Shown: positions 43,278 to 51,179, counted from the first letter of the stretch. The stretch is DNA of 64,000 nucleotides from Variovorax sp. EL159 (GCF_900100965.1 NZ_FMUJ01000006.1:347955-411954); one strand, 5' to 3'. Made by a program: numbers and translations. Notes: generated from the sequence alone by a model not told the origin.

Positions 43278-43952
43278 TCAGTCTTCCTGGCGCGTGCGCA
43301 GCAGGTAGCCCACGCCGCGCAAGGTGATGATGGTCGCCTGGCTGGCTTCAAGCTTCTTGCGCAGGCGGTGGATGTAGATGTCGACCGCATCGGCACTCGG
43401 CTCGTCGTCCAGCCCGAAGATCGCGTCGATCAGCGCCTGCTTGGAGACGGTGCTTCCCGCCTTGAGCATGAGCGTTTCGAGCAGCGTGCGCTCGCGCGGC
43501 GGCAGCGCCAGCTCTTCGCCCGCCAGGGTGAACTGCCGCGTGCGCAGGTCGTACTGCAGGTCGCCGCAGGCGATGTCGTTGGTCTTGCCCGGCATCTGGC
43601 GGCGCACCAGCACCTTGATGCGCGCGACCAGCTCGCGGATCTCGAAGGGCTTCACGAGGTAGTCGTCGGCGCCGATCTCCAGGCACAGCACCTTCTGGTC
43701 GAGCGATGCCGTGGCCGTGAGGATGATCACCGGCACCGCATCACCCCGCTCGCGCAGCCGCCGCAACACCGCCTTGCCCGAGAGCTGCGGGATGTTCAGG
43801 TCCAGCAGCACCACGTCGTAGGCCGTCTGCAGCAGCAGGCGGTCGGCCGCGTCGCCGTTGTCCACGTGGTCGACCACGAAGTCCTGCTCGCGCAGCAGGC
43901 TCGCGAGCCAGTGCGCGAGTTGCGGGTTGTCTTCGATGAGCAGCAGCTTCAT
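43278..43952 (-). CDS. OmpR-family response regulator (TctD-like)
   Basis: 224 residues. Receiver domain with acidic pocket ED at 7-8, phospho-acceptor Asp51 in VVLLDLNIP, Thr in ILTAT and Lys in YLVKPFE. The C-terminal winged helix contains LPPRERTLLETLM and DIYIHRLRKKLE, typical of OmpR/PhoB. The ATG at 43950-43952 faces the ABC transporter across a 178-bp regulatory gap. Confidence 0.95.
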   Translation of the reverse strand: MKLLLIEDNPQLAHWLASLLREQDFVVDHVDNGDAADRLLLQTAYDVVLLDLNIPQLSGKAVLRRLRERGDAVPVIILTATASLDQKVLCLEIGADDYLVKPFEIRELVARIKVLVRRQMPGKTNDIACGDLQYDLRTRQFTLAGEELALPPRERTLLETLMLKAGSTVSKQALIDAIFGLDDEPSADAVDIYIHRLRKKLEASQATIITLRGVGYLLRTRQED

Positions 43953-44130
43953 TAGGGGCGGGGTGGTGGCGGTGGATTCTAGGAAGCATCGCGCGGCCCT
44001 AGGGATAACCATGACAAATCATGCGGGCCGCCGAAAGCTGGCCGAAGGATGCCGTTTTCTAGACTGGCCCCGTCCTGCGGCAGATGTGCGCGGACCGACT
44101 TCCAATTCAATACCAACACGGAGAGACACC

Positions 44131-45165
44131 ATGTCCCTGTCGACGTTCGCCACCCGCCGCACCCTGCTGGCTGCCGCCCTGTGCACCGCCCTCGCCGCCG
44201 CCGCGCCGCTCGCGCAGGCCGCCGACGCACCGATCACCATCATGGTGGGCGGCATCAACAAGATCATCTACCTGCCGGCCAAGCTCACCGAGGTGCTGGG
44301 CCACTTCAAGGACGAGGGCCTGAACGTCGAGCTGCAGTCGCAGCCGGCCGGCGTCGACGCCGAGAACCAGCTGATCGCCGGCGCCGTGCAGGGCGTGGTG
44401 GGCTTCTACGACCACACCATCGACCTGCAGAGCAAGGGCAAGGAGATCCAGGCCATCGCCGTGTTCTGCAAGGTGCCGGGCGAAGTGGAACTGGTCTCGA
44501 CCAAGGCTGCGGCCGCTGGCTTCAAGAGCATGGCCGACGCCAAGGGCGGCAAGACGCTGGGCGTGACGGGCCTGGGCTCGTCGACCGACTTCCTCACCCG
44601 CTACCTGGCCGACCGCGCTGGCGTGGCCTCGAAGGAATACTCGCTGCTGCCCGTGGGCGCCGGCAACACCTTCATCGCGGCCATGAAGCAGGACCGCATC
44701 CAGGCCGGCATGACCACCGAGCCCACCGTGTCGCAGATGCTCAAGACCGGCGACGCCAAGATTCTGGTCGACCTGCGCACCGAGCCCGACACCGTCAAGG
44801 CCCTGGGCGGCCTCTACCCCGCGGCCAGCCTGTACGTGCAGAACACCTGGGCCGAGTCGCACAAGGCCGAGGCCGCCAAGCTGGCCCGCGCCTTCGCGCG
44901 CACCATGCAATACATCAGCACCCACAGCGCCGAAGAAATCGCCGAGAAAATGCCGCGCGACTACTACGGCAACGACAAGGCGCTGTACATCGAGGCACTG
45001 AAGGCTTCGCTGCCGATGTTCACGACCGACGCGAAGATGCCGGCCGGCGGCCCCGAGAACGTGCTGAAGGTGCTCGCCACCTACAAGCCGCTGGTCAAGA
45101 GCAAGAACATCGACCTGTCGAAGACCTACAGCAACGCCTACCTGGCAGCAGCGGCGGCAAAGTGA
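44131..45165 (+). CDS. ABC transporter substrate-binding protein (NMT1/SsuA-like)
   Basis: 344 residues. Signal peptide after a Tat-like TRRTLLAAALCTALAAAAP, cleavage near AQA|ADAP. The mature protein has the NMT1/THI5-like pattern: INKIIYLPAKLTEVLGHFKD, LIAGAVQGVVGFYDH, and GVTGLGSSTDFLTRYLA. This family binds sulfonates, nitrate, pyrimidine precursors or aromatic acids; the substrate cannot be chosen from sequence. GGAGAG precedes the ATG. First gene of a three-gene importer operon. Confidence 0.92.
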   Translation: MSLSTFATRRTLLAAALCTALAAAAPLAQAADAPITIMVGGINKIIYLPAKLTEVLGHFKDEGLNVELQSQPAGVDAENQLIAGAVQGVVGFYDHTIDLQSKGKEIQAIAVFCKVPGEVELVSTKAAAAGFKSMADAKGGKTLGVTGLGSSTDFLTRYLADRAGVASKEYSLLPVGAGNTFIAAMKQDRIQAGMTTEPTVSQMLKTGDAKILVDLRTEPDTVKALGGLYPAASLYVQNTWAESHKAEAAKLARAFARTMQYISTHSAEEIAEKMPRDYYGNDKALYIEALKASLPMFTTDAKMPAGGPENVLKVLATYKPLVKSKNIDLSKTYSNAYLAAAAAK

Positions 45166-45167
45166 CC

Positions 45168-45986
45168 ATGCGCAACGGAACCCCCTCCAGCAACAGCAGC
45201 AGCACCGCCGTGACCTCGGCCATCGACTTCAACGACGTGTCGCTGCGCTTCATCTCGCAGGACGGCAACGCCACCGTGGCGCTGCGCAACTTCAGCATGT
45301 CGGTGGCGCGCGGCGAGTTCGTCGCCATCGTCGGCCCCACGGGCTGCGGCAAGTCGACCACGCTGAACATGATCACCGGCCTGCTCAAGCCCACCGTGGG
45401 CGACGTGAAGGTGATGGGCCAGCCGGTGAACGGCGTCGATCCGCGCATCGGCTTTGTGTTCCAGGCCGACGCGGTGTTCCCGTGGCGCAGCGTGGAAGAC
45501 AACGTGGCCGCCGGCCCGGTGTTCCGCGGCAAGCCGAAGAAGGAAGCGATGGAACTGGCGCAGGAGTGGATCCACCGCGTGGGGCTTTCCAAGTTCGGCA
45601 AGCACTATCCGCATCAGCTCTCGGGCGGCATGCGCAAGCGCGTGGCGCTGGCGCAGACCTTCATCAACAACCCCGAGATCCTGCTGATGGACGAGCCCTT
45701 CTCGGCGCTCGACATGCAGACGCGCACGCTGATGCAGGACGAGCTGCTGCAGCTGTGGTCGGGCAACGGCGGCAGTGTGGTGTTCGTGACGCACGACCTG
45801 GAAGAAGCCATTGCGCTGGCCGACCGCGTGTTCGTGCTGTCGGCGCGCCCCGCCACGCTCAAGCGGGTGTACGAGATCGACCTGCCGCGCCCGCGCGTCA
45901 TGTCGGAGGTGCGCTACGACAAGCAGTTCATCGAACTCTCGAAGCACATCTGGGACGACCTGCGCGAGGAGGTGGTCATTCAATGA
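45168..45986 (+). CDS. ABC transporter ATP-binding protein (SsuB/TauB-like)
   Basis: 272 residues. Walker A GPTGCGKSTTLNM, Q-loop FVFQADAVFPWRS, signature LSGGMRKRVALAQ, Walker B ILLMDEPFSALD, H-loop VFVTHDLEEAI. Starts two bases after the substrate-binding protein stop; its stop overlaps the permease start. The low-complexity start (PSSNSSSTAV) is not part of the domain. Confidence 0.95.
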   Translation: MRNGTPSSNSSSTAVTSAIDFNDVSLRFISQDGNATVALRNFSMSVARGEFVAIVGPTGCGKSTTLNMITGLLKPTVGDVKVMGQPVNGVDPRIGFVFQADAVFPWRSVEDNVAAGPVFRGKPKKEAMELAQEWIHRVGLSKFGKHYPHQLSGGMRKRVALAQTFINNPEILLMDEPFSALDMQTRTLMQDELLQLWSGNGGSVVFVTHDLEEAIALADRVFVLSARPATLKRVYEIDLPRPRVMSEVRYDKQFIELSKHIWDDLREEVVIQ

Positions 45987-46891
45987 ACACCGCAACCATC
46001 ACGACAACAACGAAGACCATGACGCCCTCCACTACCCCCGCGGCCGCCGTGCTGCCCTCTTCGCTCAGCGACGCCGCGCTGGCACGAGAGTCCGAAATCG
46101 CGCAGGCGGCCATTCGCGGCCGTCGCCGCATGATCATCGCGCTGCGGCTGATCGTGCTGGTGGTCGCGCTCGGCGGCTGGGAAATCGCGGCGCGCCTGAA
46201 GTGGATCGACCCCTTCTTCTATTCGATGCCCTCGATGATCTACGACCAGCTCGTGGAGTGGATGCGCGACGGCACGTCGCAAGGCTCGCTGTGGATGCAG
46301 GTCGCGGTGACGCTCGAGGAAACCGTGATCGGCTTCCTGATCGGCTCGGTGGCCGGCGTGCTGTGCGGCATCATCCTGGGCCGCAACAAGCTGCTGTCGG
46401 ACGTGTTCAGCCTCTACATCCAGATCGCCAACTCGATCCCGCGCGTGGTGCTGGGTTCGATCTTCGTGATCGCGCTGGGCCTGGGCATGGCGTCGAAGGT
46501 GGCGCTGGCCGTGGTGATGGTGTTCTTCGTGGTCTTCGGCAATGCCTTCCAGGGCGTGCGCGAAGCCGACAAGTACATGATCGCGAACGCGCAGATTCTG
46601 GGCGCCTCACCGCGCCAGGTGACGATGTCGGTGGTGATCCCGTCGGCCATGTCGTGGATTCTTGCCAGCCTGCACGTGAGCTTCGGCTTTGCGCTGGTCG
46701 GTGCGGTGGTCGGCGAGTTTCTCGGCGCCAAGGAAGGCATCGGCCTGCTGATCTCGACGGCACAAGGCGCGTTCAATGCAAGCGGCGTGTTCGCGGCGAT
46801 GATCGTTCTTGCGGTGGTTGCGCTTGCTGCGGACTTCTTGCTGAGTTCGCTTGAGAAGCGGCTGTTGAAGTGGCGGCCTGCCGCGTTCTGA
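45983..46891 (+). CDS. ABC transporter permease (SsuC/TauC-like)
   Basis: 302 residues, about six helices after an unusual Thr-rich N-terminus (MNTATITTTTKTMTPSTT). The inner-membrane component coupling loop is READKYMIANAQILGASPRQ (the EAA-type motif). The ATG at 45983 overlaps the ATPase stop as ATGA. A strong terminator follows 25 bp after the stop. Confidence 0.94.
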   Translation: MNTATITTTTKTMTPSTTPAAAVLPSSLSDAALARESEIAQAAIRGRRRMIIALRLIVLVVALGGWEIAARLKWIDPFFYSMPSMIYDQLVEWMRDGTSQGSLWMQVAVTLEETVIGFLIGSVAGVLCGIILGRNKLLSDVFSLYIQIANSIPRVVLGSIFVIALGLGMASKVALAVVMVFFVVFGNAFQGVREADKYMIANAQILGASPRQVTMSVVIPSAMSWILASLHVSFGFALVGAVVGEFLGAKEGIGLLISTAQGAFNASGVFAAMIVLAVVALAADFLLSSLEKRLLKWRPAAF

Positions 46892-46916
46892 AGACGACGC
46901 GTTGAGATGACTGACG

Positions 46917-46948
46917 AACGGCGGGTATTACCCGCCGTTTTTCTTTTG
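46917..46948 (+). terminator. Rho-independent terminator of the ABC importer operon
   Basis: AACGGCGGGT (46917-46926) pairs perfectly with ACCCGCCGTT (46930-46939) around a three-base loop, followed by TTTTCTTTT on the plus strand. Confidence 0.92.
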
Positions 46949-46968
46949 GGGCCGCGGTTCGCGGGTGT

Positions 46969-47066
46969 GTGCGCAGGACACCGGGTACTCCCCTCCGCGA
47001 ATGTCCCCCGGGGCTTCGCCCCTCCTCCTTTATTTCGCTGCGGGGAGCACCCGATGCCCTGCGCAC
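46969..47066 (-). repeat. Structured palindromic element, copy L (sense strand minus)
   Basis: 98-bp imperfect palindrome with 25-nt outer arms (46969-46993 with 47042-47066). The three arm mismatches are A-C on the plus strand but G-U on the minus strand, so minus-strand RNA is fully paired. Inside is a 5-bp helix GCGAA/TTCGC, then (minus-strand sense) ATAAAGGAGGA, an apical hairpin GGGG-CGAAG-CCCC, and GGGGGACA. No ORF of its own. It begins 20 bp after the ABC operon terminator. Part of the 355-bp space between convergent genes. Family unknown to me; a repeated Variovorax element is likely. Confidence 0.75.
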
Positions 47067-47113
47067 AAGAAGCGCTGTCGTTGTGCTGGCCGATCAACGA
47101 CCACTCCGGATAA

Positions 47114-47209
47114 CGCTCACGCTGGCGGGGTGCCTTGCGCAGCGAAATAAAGGAGGAGGCCGCAGGCCGGGGGACATTCGCGAAGCAAGGTACCCCGTCG
47201 GCGTGAGCG
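47114..47209 (+). repeat. Structured palindromic element, copy R (sense strand plus)
   Basis: 96 bp, inverted relative to copy L and 47 bp away. Outer arms 47114-47138 with 47185-47209 have three mismatches, all G-U on the plus strand. The core is the same as in copy L (GCGAA, ATAAAGGAGGA, GGGGGACA, TTCGC), but the apical hairpin is GGCC-GCA-GGCC and most outer-arm bases differ from copy L while remaining paired. That is covariation between the two copies. It ends 37 bp before the TonB receptor stop codon. Confidence 0.75.
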
Positions 47210-47246
47210 CCGCCCTGAACGACGACACGCCACACAACACACCGGT

Positions 47247-49379
47247 TCAGAACCGGTAGGCGCCACTCAACCCCACAGTCCAGTTGCGCCCCGGTGCCGG
47301 CTCGTAGTACCGACCGTTGCCTTCATTGACGATCACCGAGCCCACATAGCGCCGGTCGAACAGGTTGTCGATACGCGCGAAGGCGTTGAACTCCCAGCGC
47401 TCCCACTTCTTCAGATAGCCCGCATAGGCAGCCACCACCGCATAGCCCGCCGCGACGGCGGTGTTGACGTCATTGGCCTGGATACGGCCCAGCGCGCGCA
47501 TCTCCACACCCGTGCGCCAACCTTCGGGCGGCACCCAGCCCAGCGATGCGAACAGCGACTGGCGCGCGATGCCTGGAATGCGGTTGCCTGCGGCCACGGT
47601 GTTCGCGGTGCCGCAAGGCGATGGCGAGCAGAAGGCGTCGCGGTAGGTCGCGTCCAGCCACGTGTAGGCCAGCTGCGTTCGCCAATGGTTGGCCGTCTCG
47701 TGCTGCCAGCCCAGCTCGAAGCCGTTGCGCCGCGTGCGCCCGGCATTCTGGAACGTGGCGCGGCCACCGATGTTGGTGTCGGTCACGATCTCGTCGCGCG
47801 TGCGGGTCTGGAACAACGCGGCGGTCAGCAAGCCGCCCGCAAGGCGGGCCTTCGCGCCGACCTCGATGCTGTCGTTGACCGAGGGCCGCAGCGCGAAGTT
47901 CAGGCCACTGGCGCCGTTCGCGCGGTAGGAGAGCTCGTTGAGCGTCGGTGTCTCGAAGCCTCGCCCGATGGAACCGTACAGCGCCAGATCCGGTGTGGCC
48001 TGGTAGCGCAGCGACGCCACGGGCAGCGTGCGGCTGTAGCGCGCGTTGCCGCTGTCGTCGCGGTTGGTGCCGACGATGTAATAGTCCTGCGAGTCGAAGT
48101 GCACGCTGCTGCGGCGCACGCCGGCCTCGAGCGTCCATCGGTCGGTAAAGCGCCACGTGGCTTGCGCGTACGGGTCGAGGTTCCAGACGGTGTTGCGCTC
48201 GTTGCGGCGCAGTCGCCCTTGCACACCGAGCAGCGGTGCCGCGACGGGCCCCAGGTAGTTCTCGTAGCCGCGGCGCTGCTCGCGCAGGCTGTCGTAACCC
48301 AGGCCTGCGACCACGTCGAGCGGTCGGTCGGCCAGTTGCAATGCGGCGCTCCAGCGCAGGTCGATGCCGCCGTACTGCCGCGAAAGATCGATCACGCCGC
48401 CCGCATGCAGCGGGTTCTGCTGGGCGGACACCGGAATCGACTGGTACTGCGTGGTCTTGCGCTCGCCGCCGTAGACCATGAGGCGCAGCGCCTGGGTGGT
48501 GTCGATGCGCCGCTCGTAGAGCAGGCCGACCTGCGTCTGCTCGACCGTCTTGCGGGTGTTGTACTGGTTGGCAAGCGGCGCGTTGCGCGGCGCCAGTGCG
48601 TATTGGTCGGCGGTCAGGCCGAGCGGGTCTTGCGCGTCGATGCGCACGCTGTTGAGGATCAGCGTGAGCTTGTCGCCGTTGTCCAGCGCGATGCCGAGCT
48701 TGCCGTTGGCGATGTCGCGCCGCGCGGCACTGTGCTCGCGCCAGCCATCGGTGTGGAAGCGGCTCGCATCGAGCAGGTAGTCGACAGCGCCTTGCGAGCC
48801 GCTAAGTTGCAGCGACTGCCGCCAAGTGCCGAAGCTGCCGCCTGCGAGCGAATACGAAAGGCGCGGCGCGCCCTCGCCCGAAGCGGTGAACGCCTGCACC
48901 ACGCCGCCGGAAGAATTGCCATAGAGCGCGGAGAACGGCCCGCGCAGCACCTCGATGCGATCGACCGAACCGATGTCGATGTTCGAGGTCTGGCCCTGGC
49001 CGTCGGGCAAGGTGGCGGGAATGCCATCGACATACAGGCGCACACCGCGCACGCCAAAGGTGGAGCGCGCACCGAAGCCGCGAATGGACAGCTGCAGGTC
49101 TTGCGCGTAGTTCAGCCGGTTCTGCACCTGCAGCCCCGGCACGGCACCCAGGCCTTCGGAGAGGTTGACCTGCAGGCGGCTGTCGCGCATTTCATCGCCA
49201 TCGACGCGGTCCACCGAGCCGGGCACGTTGAAGGGCGTGACTTCGCCGCGCGGGGTAGAGACGGTCACTTCGCGCAGCCGGGCCGCCGCCGCATCGGTCT
49301 GCGGTTGCTGCTGTGCCTGCGCGGCGAATGGAACGCCCAGCATCAACAGCCGGGCAGCGGTGGCGAAGGCAACATTCAT
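47247..49379 (-). CDS. TonB-dependent outer-membrane receptor
   Basis: 710-residue gated barrel for ferric-siderophore or other ligand uptake. Signal peptide ends PFAAQA|QQQP. A TonB-box-like LREVTVSTP is followed by the plug (GAVPGLQVQNRLNYAQDLQL; IEVLRGPFSALYGNSSGGVV) and a barrel whose last strand is NWTVGLSGAYRF, ending in Phe as outer-membrane barrels do. No FecA-type signalling extension. Downstream of a PepSY protein and a small membrane protein, with a tetranucleotide repeat in the 92-bp gap before its ATG. Ligand unknown; iron is likely from context. Confidence 0.93.
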   Translation of the reverse strand: MNVAFATAARLLMLGVPFAAQAQQQPQTDAAAARLREVTVSTPRGEVTPFNVPGSVDRVDGDEMRDSRLQVNLSEGLGAVPGLQVQNRLNYAQDLQLSIRGFGARSTFGVRGVRLYVDGIPATLPDGQGQTSNIDIGSVDRIEVLRGPFSALYGNSSGGVVQAFTASGEGAPRLSYSLAGGSFGTWRQSLQLSGSQGAVDYLLDASRFHTDGWREHSAARRDIANGKLGIALDNGDKLTLILNSVRIDAQDPLGLTADQYALAPRNAPLANQYNTRKTVEQTQVGLLYERRIDTTQALRLMVYGGERKTTQYQSIPVSAQQNPLHAGGVIDLSRQYGGIDLRWSAALQLADRPLDVVAGLGYDSLREQRRGYENYLGPVAAPLLGVQGRLRRNERNTVWNLDPYAQATWRFTDRWTLEAGVRRSSVHFDSQDYYIVGTNRDDSGNARYSRTLPVASLRYQATPDLALYGSIGRGFETPTLNELSYRANGASGLNFALRPSVNDSIEVGAKARLAGGLLTAALFQTRTRDEIVTDTNIGGRATFQNAGRTRRNGFELGWQHETANHWRTQLAYTWLDATYRDAFCSPSPCGTANTVAAGNRIPGIARQSLFASLGWVPPEGWRTGVEMRALGRIQANDVNTAVAAGYAVVAAYAGYLKKWERWEFNAFARIDNLFDRRYVGSVIVNEGNGRYYEPAPGRNWTVGLSGAYRF

Positions 49380-49453
49380 TGCACCGATTCTGCTTCGGTG
49401 CGCCGGGCGGCCTGCCTAGCGAGAACCCGCTCAGTGGCGGGAAACGCCCCGCC

Positions 49454-49476
49454 AGCTAGCTAGCTAGCTAGCTAGC
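49454..49476. repeat. Tetranucleotide tandem repeat (AGCT/TAGC)n
   Basis: 23 bases of uninterrupted AGCT repeats (5.75 units). On the minus strand it begins at the TAG stop codon of the 61-residue membrane protein and ends 75 bp before the TonB receptor start. Repeats of this kind are prone to slipped-strand mispairing; being outside coding sequence it could change spacing in a promoter or leader. Confidence 0.9.
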
Positions 49477-49657
49477 GCGAAGGACGGCGCCAGCCATACC
49501 ACGCACACACGACCACGGGAATGCCCAGAGCGAACCACGCCAGGATGTCGCCCAGCCCGCCATCGCTGAAGAGCGCGGAGATCAGGCCGAAGGTCGTGAG
49601 CAGGCCGAGCACGATCGGCCAGCGCCACATGCGCCAGAAGCTCTGATGCTGTTTCAT
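49472..49657 (-). CDS. Small two-helix membrane protein
   Basis: 61 residues with two hydrophobic helices (WPIVLGLLTTFGLISALF and ILAWFALGIPVVVCAWYGW) and a basic C-terminus (WRRPSR). Start overlaps the PepSY gene stop by 4 nt. I do not recognise the family. Position between a PepSY reductase-like protein and a TonB receptor suggests a role in iron or metal uptake across the inner membrane. Its stop codon is the first TAG of the tetranucleotide repeat. Confidence 0.75.
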   Translation of the reverse strand: MKQHQSFWRMWRWPIVLGLLTTFGLISALFSDGGLGDILAWFALGIPVVVCAWYGWRRPSR

Positions 49658-50844
49658 GCCTGTGCCTTCATCGCCGGTGCGGGCTCGGGTTGCGACGACG
49701 CGTCGGGCGCGGGCTTTTCATGTGCTGCCGCCTTGGGGGAAGCAGGCACGGGGTTGCCCCGCTTGAGCCAGAGATACAACCCGCTGCCCAGCACGATGAT
49801 GGTCGCGATGTCGAGCAGCGCCCAGATGATCTGCATCGGCATGCCGCCGTAGTCGCCGAAGTGCAGCGGCTGCGACACGAGCAGCGCCGTGAGGTACCAG
49901 GGCAGCTTGGGCGCCGCGGTGACCTCGGCCGTTTTCGCATCGACCAGCACCGGCTGGTAGAGCTTCGAGGTGAAGGGCTCGTTGCCGCGCAGGAAGAAGG
50001 TGGTGTGGTGCGGGCTCGAGAACGAGGTGCCCGGGAAGGCGATGAACGACAGCTTGGTGTCGGGCGCGCGCTGCATGGCGGCTTCCATCGAACGCTGCAC
50101 CGAGCCGCGCTCGGCCACCGGCACCGTCGGCTCGCCCTTGTAGGGCGCGAGCAGCGCACTGAGCTGGTCGTGCTGCCAGTACTTGATGAGCAGGTCGGCC
50201 CACGTGTTGATCATGCCGGTGGAGCCCACCACGAAGAGCCACACCAGCGTGACGACGCCCAGCAGGTTGTGCAGGTCGAGCCACTTCAGGCGGGGCCGCT
50301 TGTCGCGGCGCACGGTCCCGAAGTCGAGCTTGCGCATGAAGGGCGAGTACAGCACCACGCCCGAAACGATGGCGACCAGCAACAGCAGGCCCATGAAGCC
50401 CAGGAAGAGCTTGCCGGGCAGCCCGGCAAAGAGGTCGACGTGCAGCTTGTACATCACGTACATGAAACCCTCGTCGAACTTCGGCTGCGCCAGCACGACG
50501 CCCGTGCGCGCGTCGACCGCCACCGACTTGAAGTCGTCGGTCGGCTCGGGCGTGTGCGTGAGCGTGACGAACCACAGGTTGTCGTTGTCATCGGCCTGCG
50601 AGGCGAACTGCACCACGCGGTCGGGGTGCCTGGCCTTCGCGATCTCGAGCACGCGGTCCAGGCTGATGTGCGGTGTGCCCGGCGCCATCTTGGGTGCCTC
50701 GACTTCGGTGCCCAGCAGGTGGCGGATCTCGTGGGTGAAGATCAGCGGCAGCCCCGTGATGCACAGCAGCAGCATGAACAGCGTGCAGACGAGGCTGCTC
50801 CACTTGTGCACCCAGGCCCAGGTCTTGATCTTTCGGCTGTTCAT
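49654..50844 (-). CDS. PepSY-associated TM helix protein (iron-uptake type)
   Basis: 396 residues. Four helices expected of PepSY_TM proteins: KWSSLVCTLFMLLLCITGLP, LFLGFMGLLLLVAIVSGVVL, LLGVVTLVWLFVVGSTGMIN and IIWALLDIATIIVLGSGLYL. Conserved histidines (VHKWSS, YKLHVDLFAG, DLHNLLG, PLHFGDYGG) are likely heme or metal ligands. Start taken at ATG 50842-50844 (MNSRKIKTWAWVHKW); the in-frame extension upstream has no family similarity. Proteins of this type accompany siderophore receptors and are thought to reduce or strip ferric siderophores. Confidence 0.88.
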   Translation of the reverse strand: MNSRKIKTWAWVHKWSSLVCTLFMLLLCITGLPLIFTHEIRHLLGTEVEAPKMAPGTPHISLDRVLEIAKARHPDRVVQFASQADDNDNLWFVTLTHTPEPTDDFKSVAVDARTGVVLAQPKFDEGFMYVMYKLHVDLFAGLPGKLFLGFMGLLLLVAIVSGVVLYSPFMRKLDFGTVRRDKRPRLKWLDLHNLLGVVTLVWLFVVGSTGMINTWADLLIKYWQHDQLSALLAPYKGEPTVPVAERGSVQRSMEAAMQRAPDTKLSFIAFPGTSFSSPHHTTFFLRGNEPFTSKLYQPVLVDAKTAEVTAAPKLPWYLTALLVSQPLHFGDYGGMPMQIIWALLDIATIIVLGSGLYLWLKRGNPVPASPKAAAHEKPAPDASSQPEPAPAMKAQA

Positions 50845-51023
50845 GTCGTGACTGTGCTTGGCGGATGAATATTGAAAACGTCGGGGCGGGCGGGCGATGC
50901 ACTCGGGCAGGTCGACGTGCCCCGATACAAGGCGGCAGATGTCGAGGGTGTCGAAGGCCCGGCCTTCCCGGGCGCTTTCGCACTGGCGCGCGAAGAAGCG
51001 GTTCTGCGCCACCCCAACAACAC

Positions 51024-51043
51024 AATTAAGAACCATTCTCATT
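51024..51043 (-). promoter_or_regulatory. Candidate Fur box upstream of the PepSY/TonB operon
   Basis: The minus strand reads AATGAGAATGGTTCTTAATT, close to an inverted AATGAGAA/TTCTCATT Fur operator. It lies 180 bp before the PepSY ATG within a 335-bp divergent spacer shared with the phospholipase D gene. Weak minus-strand promoter-like boxes (TTGGCC and TACTAA, 18 bp apart) sit just upstream of it. The remainder of the spacer holds no recognisable gene. Confidence 0.55.
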
Positions 51044-51179
51044 TTAGTAGCCACAAAGTCTCAATCCGGCCAATTCCACCTTTGGCGCGGGGCGTTGCGT
51101 TGCGAAATTGCGTCCTCGATCGCGGGCGAAGCGGCTACGATGCCGCCCGCACGGGCTTCTCCGTGCATCGACAGCCCTC

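Noticed and set aside
51108..51179. Longer N-terminus for the phospholipase D gene
   Set aside because: The extra residues are Arg-rich and would precede and destroy the lipoprotein signal peptide that starts at 51180.
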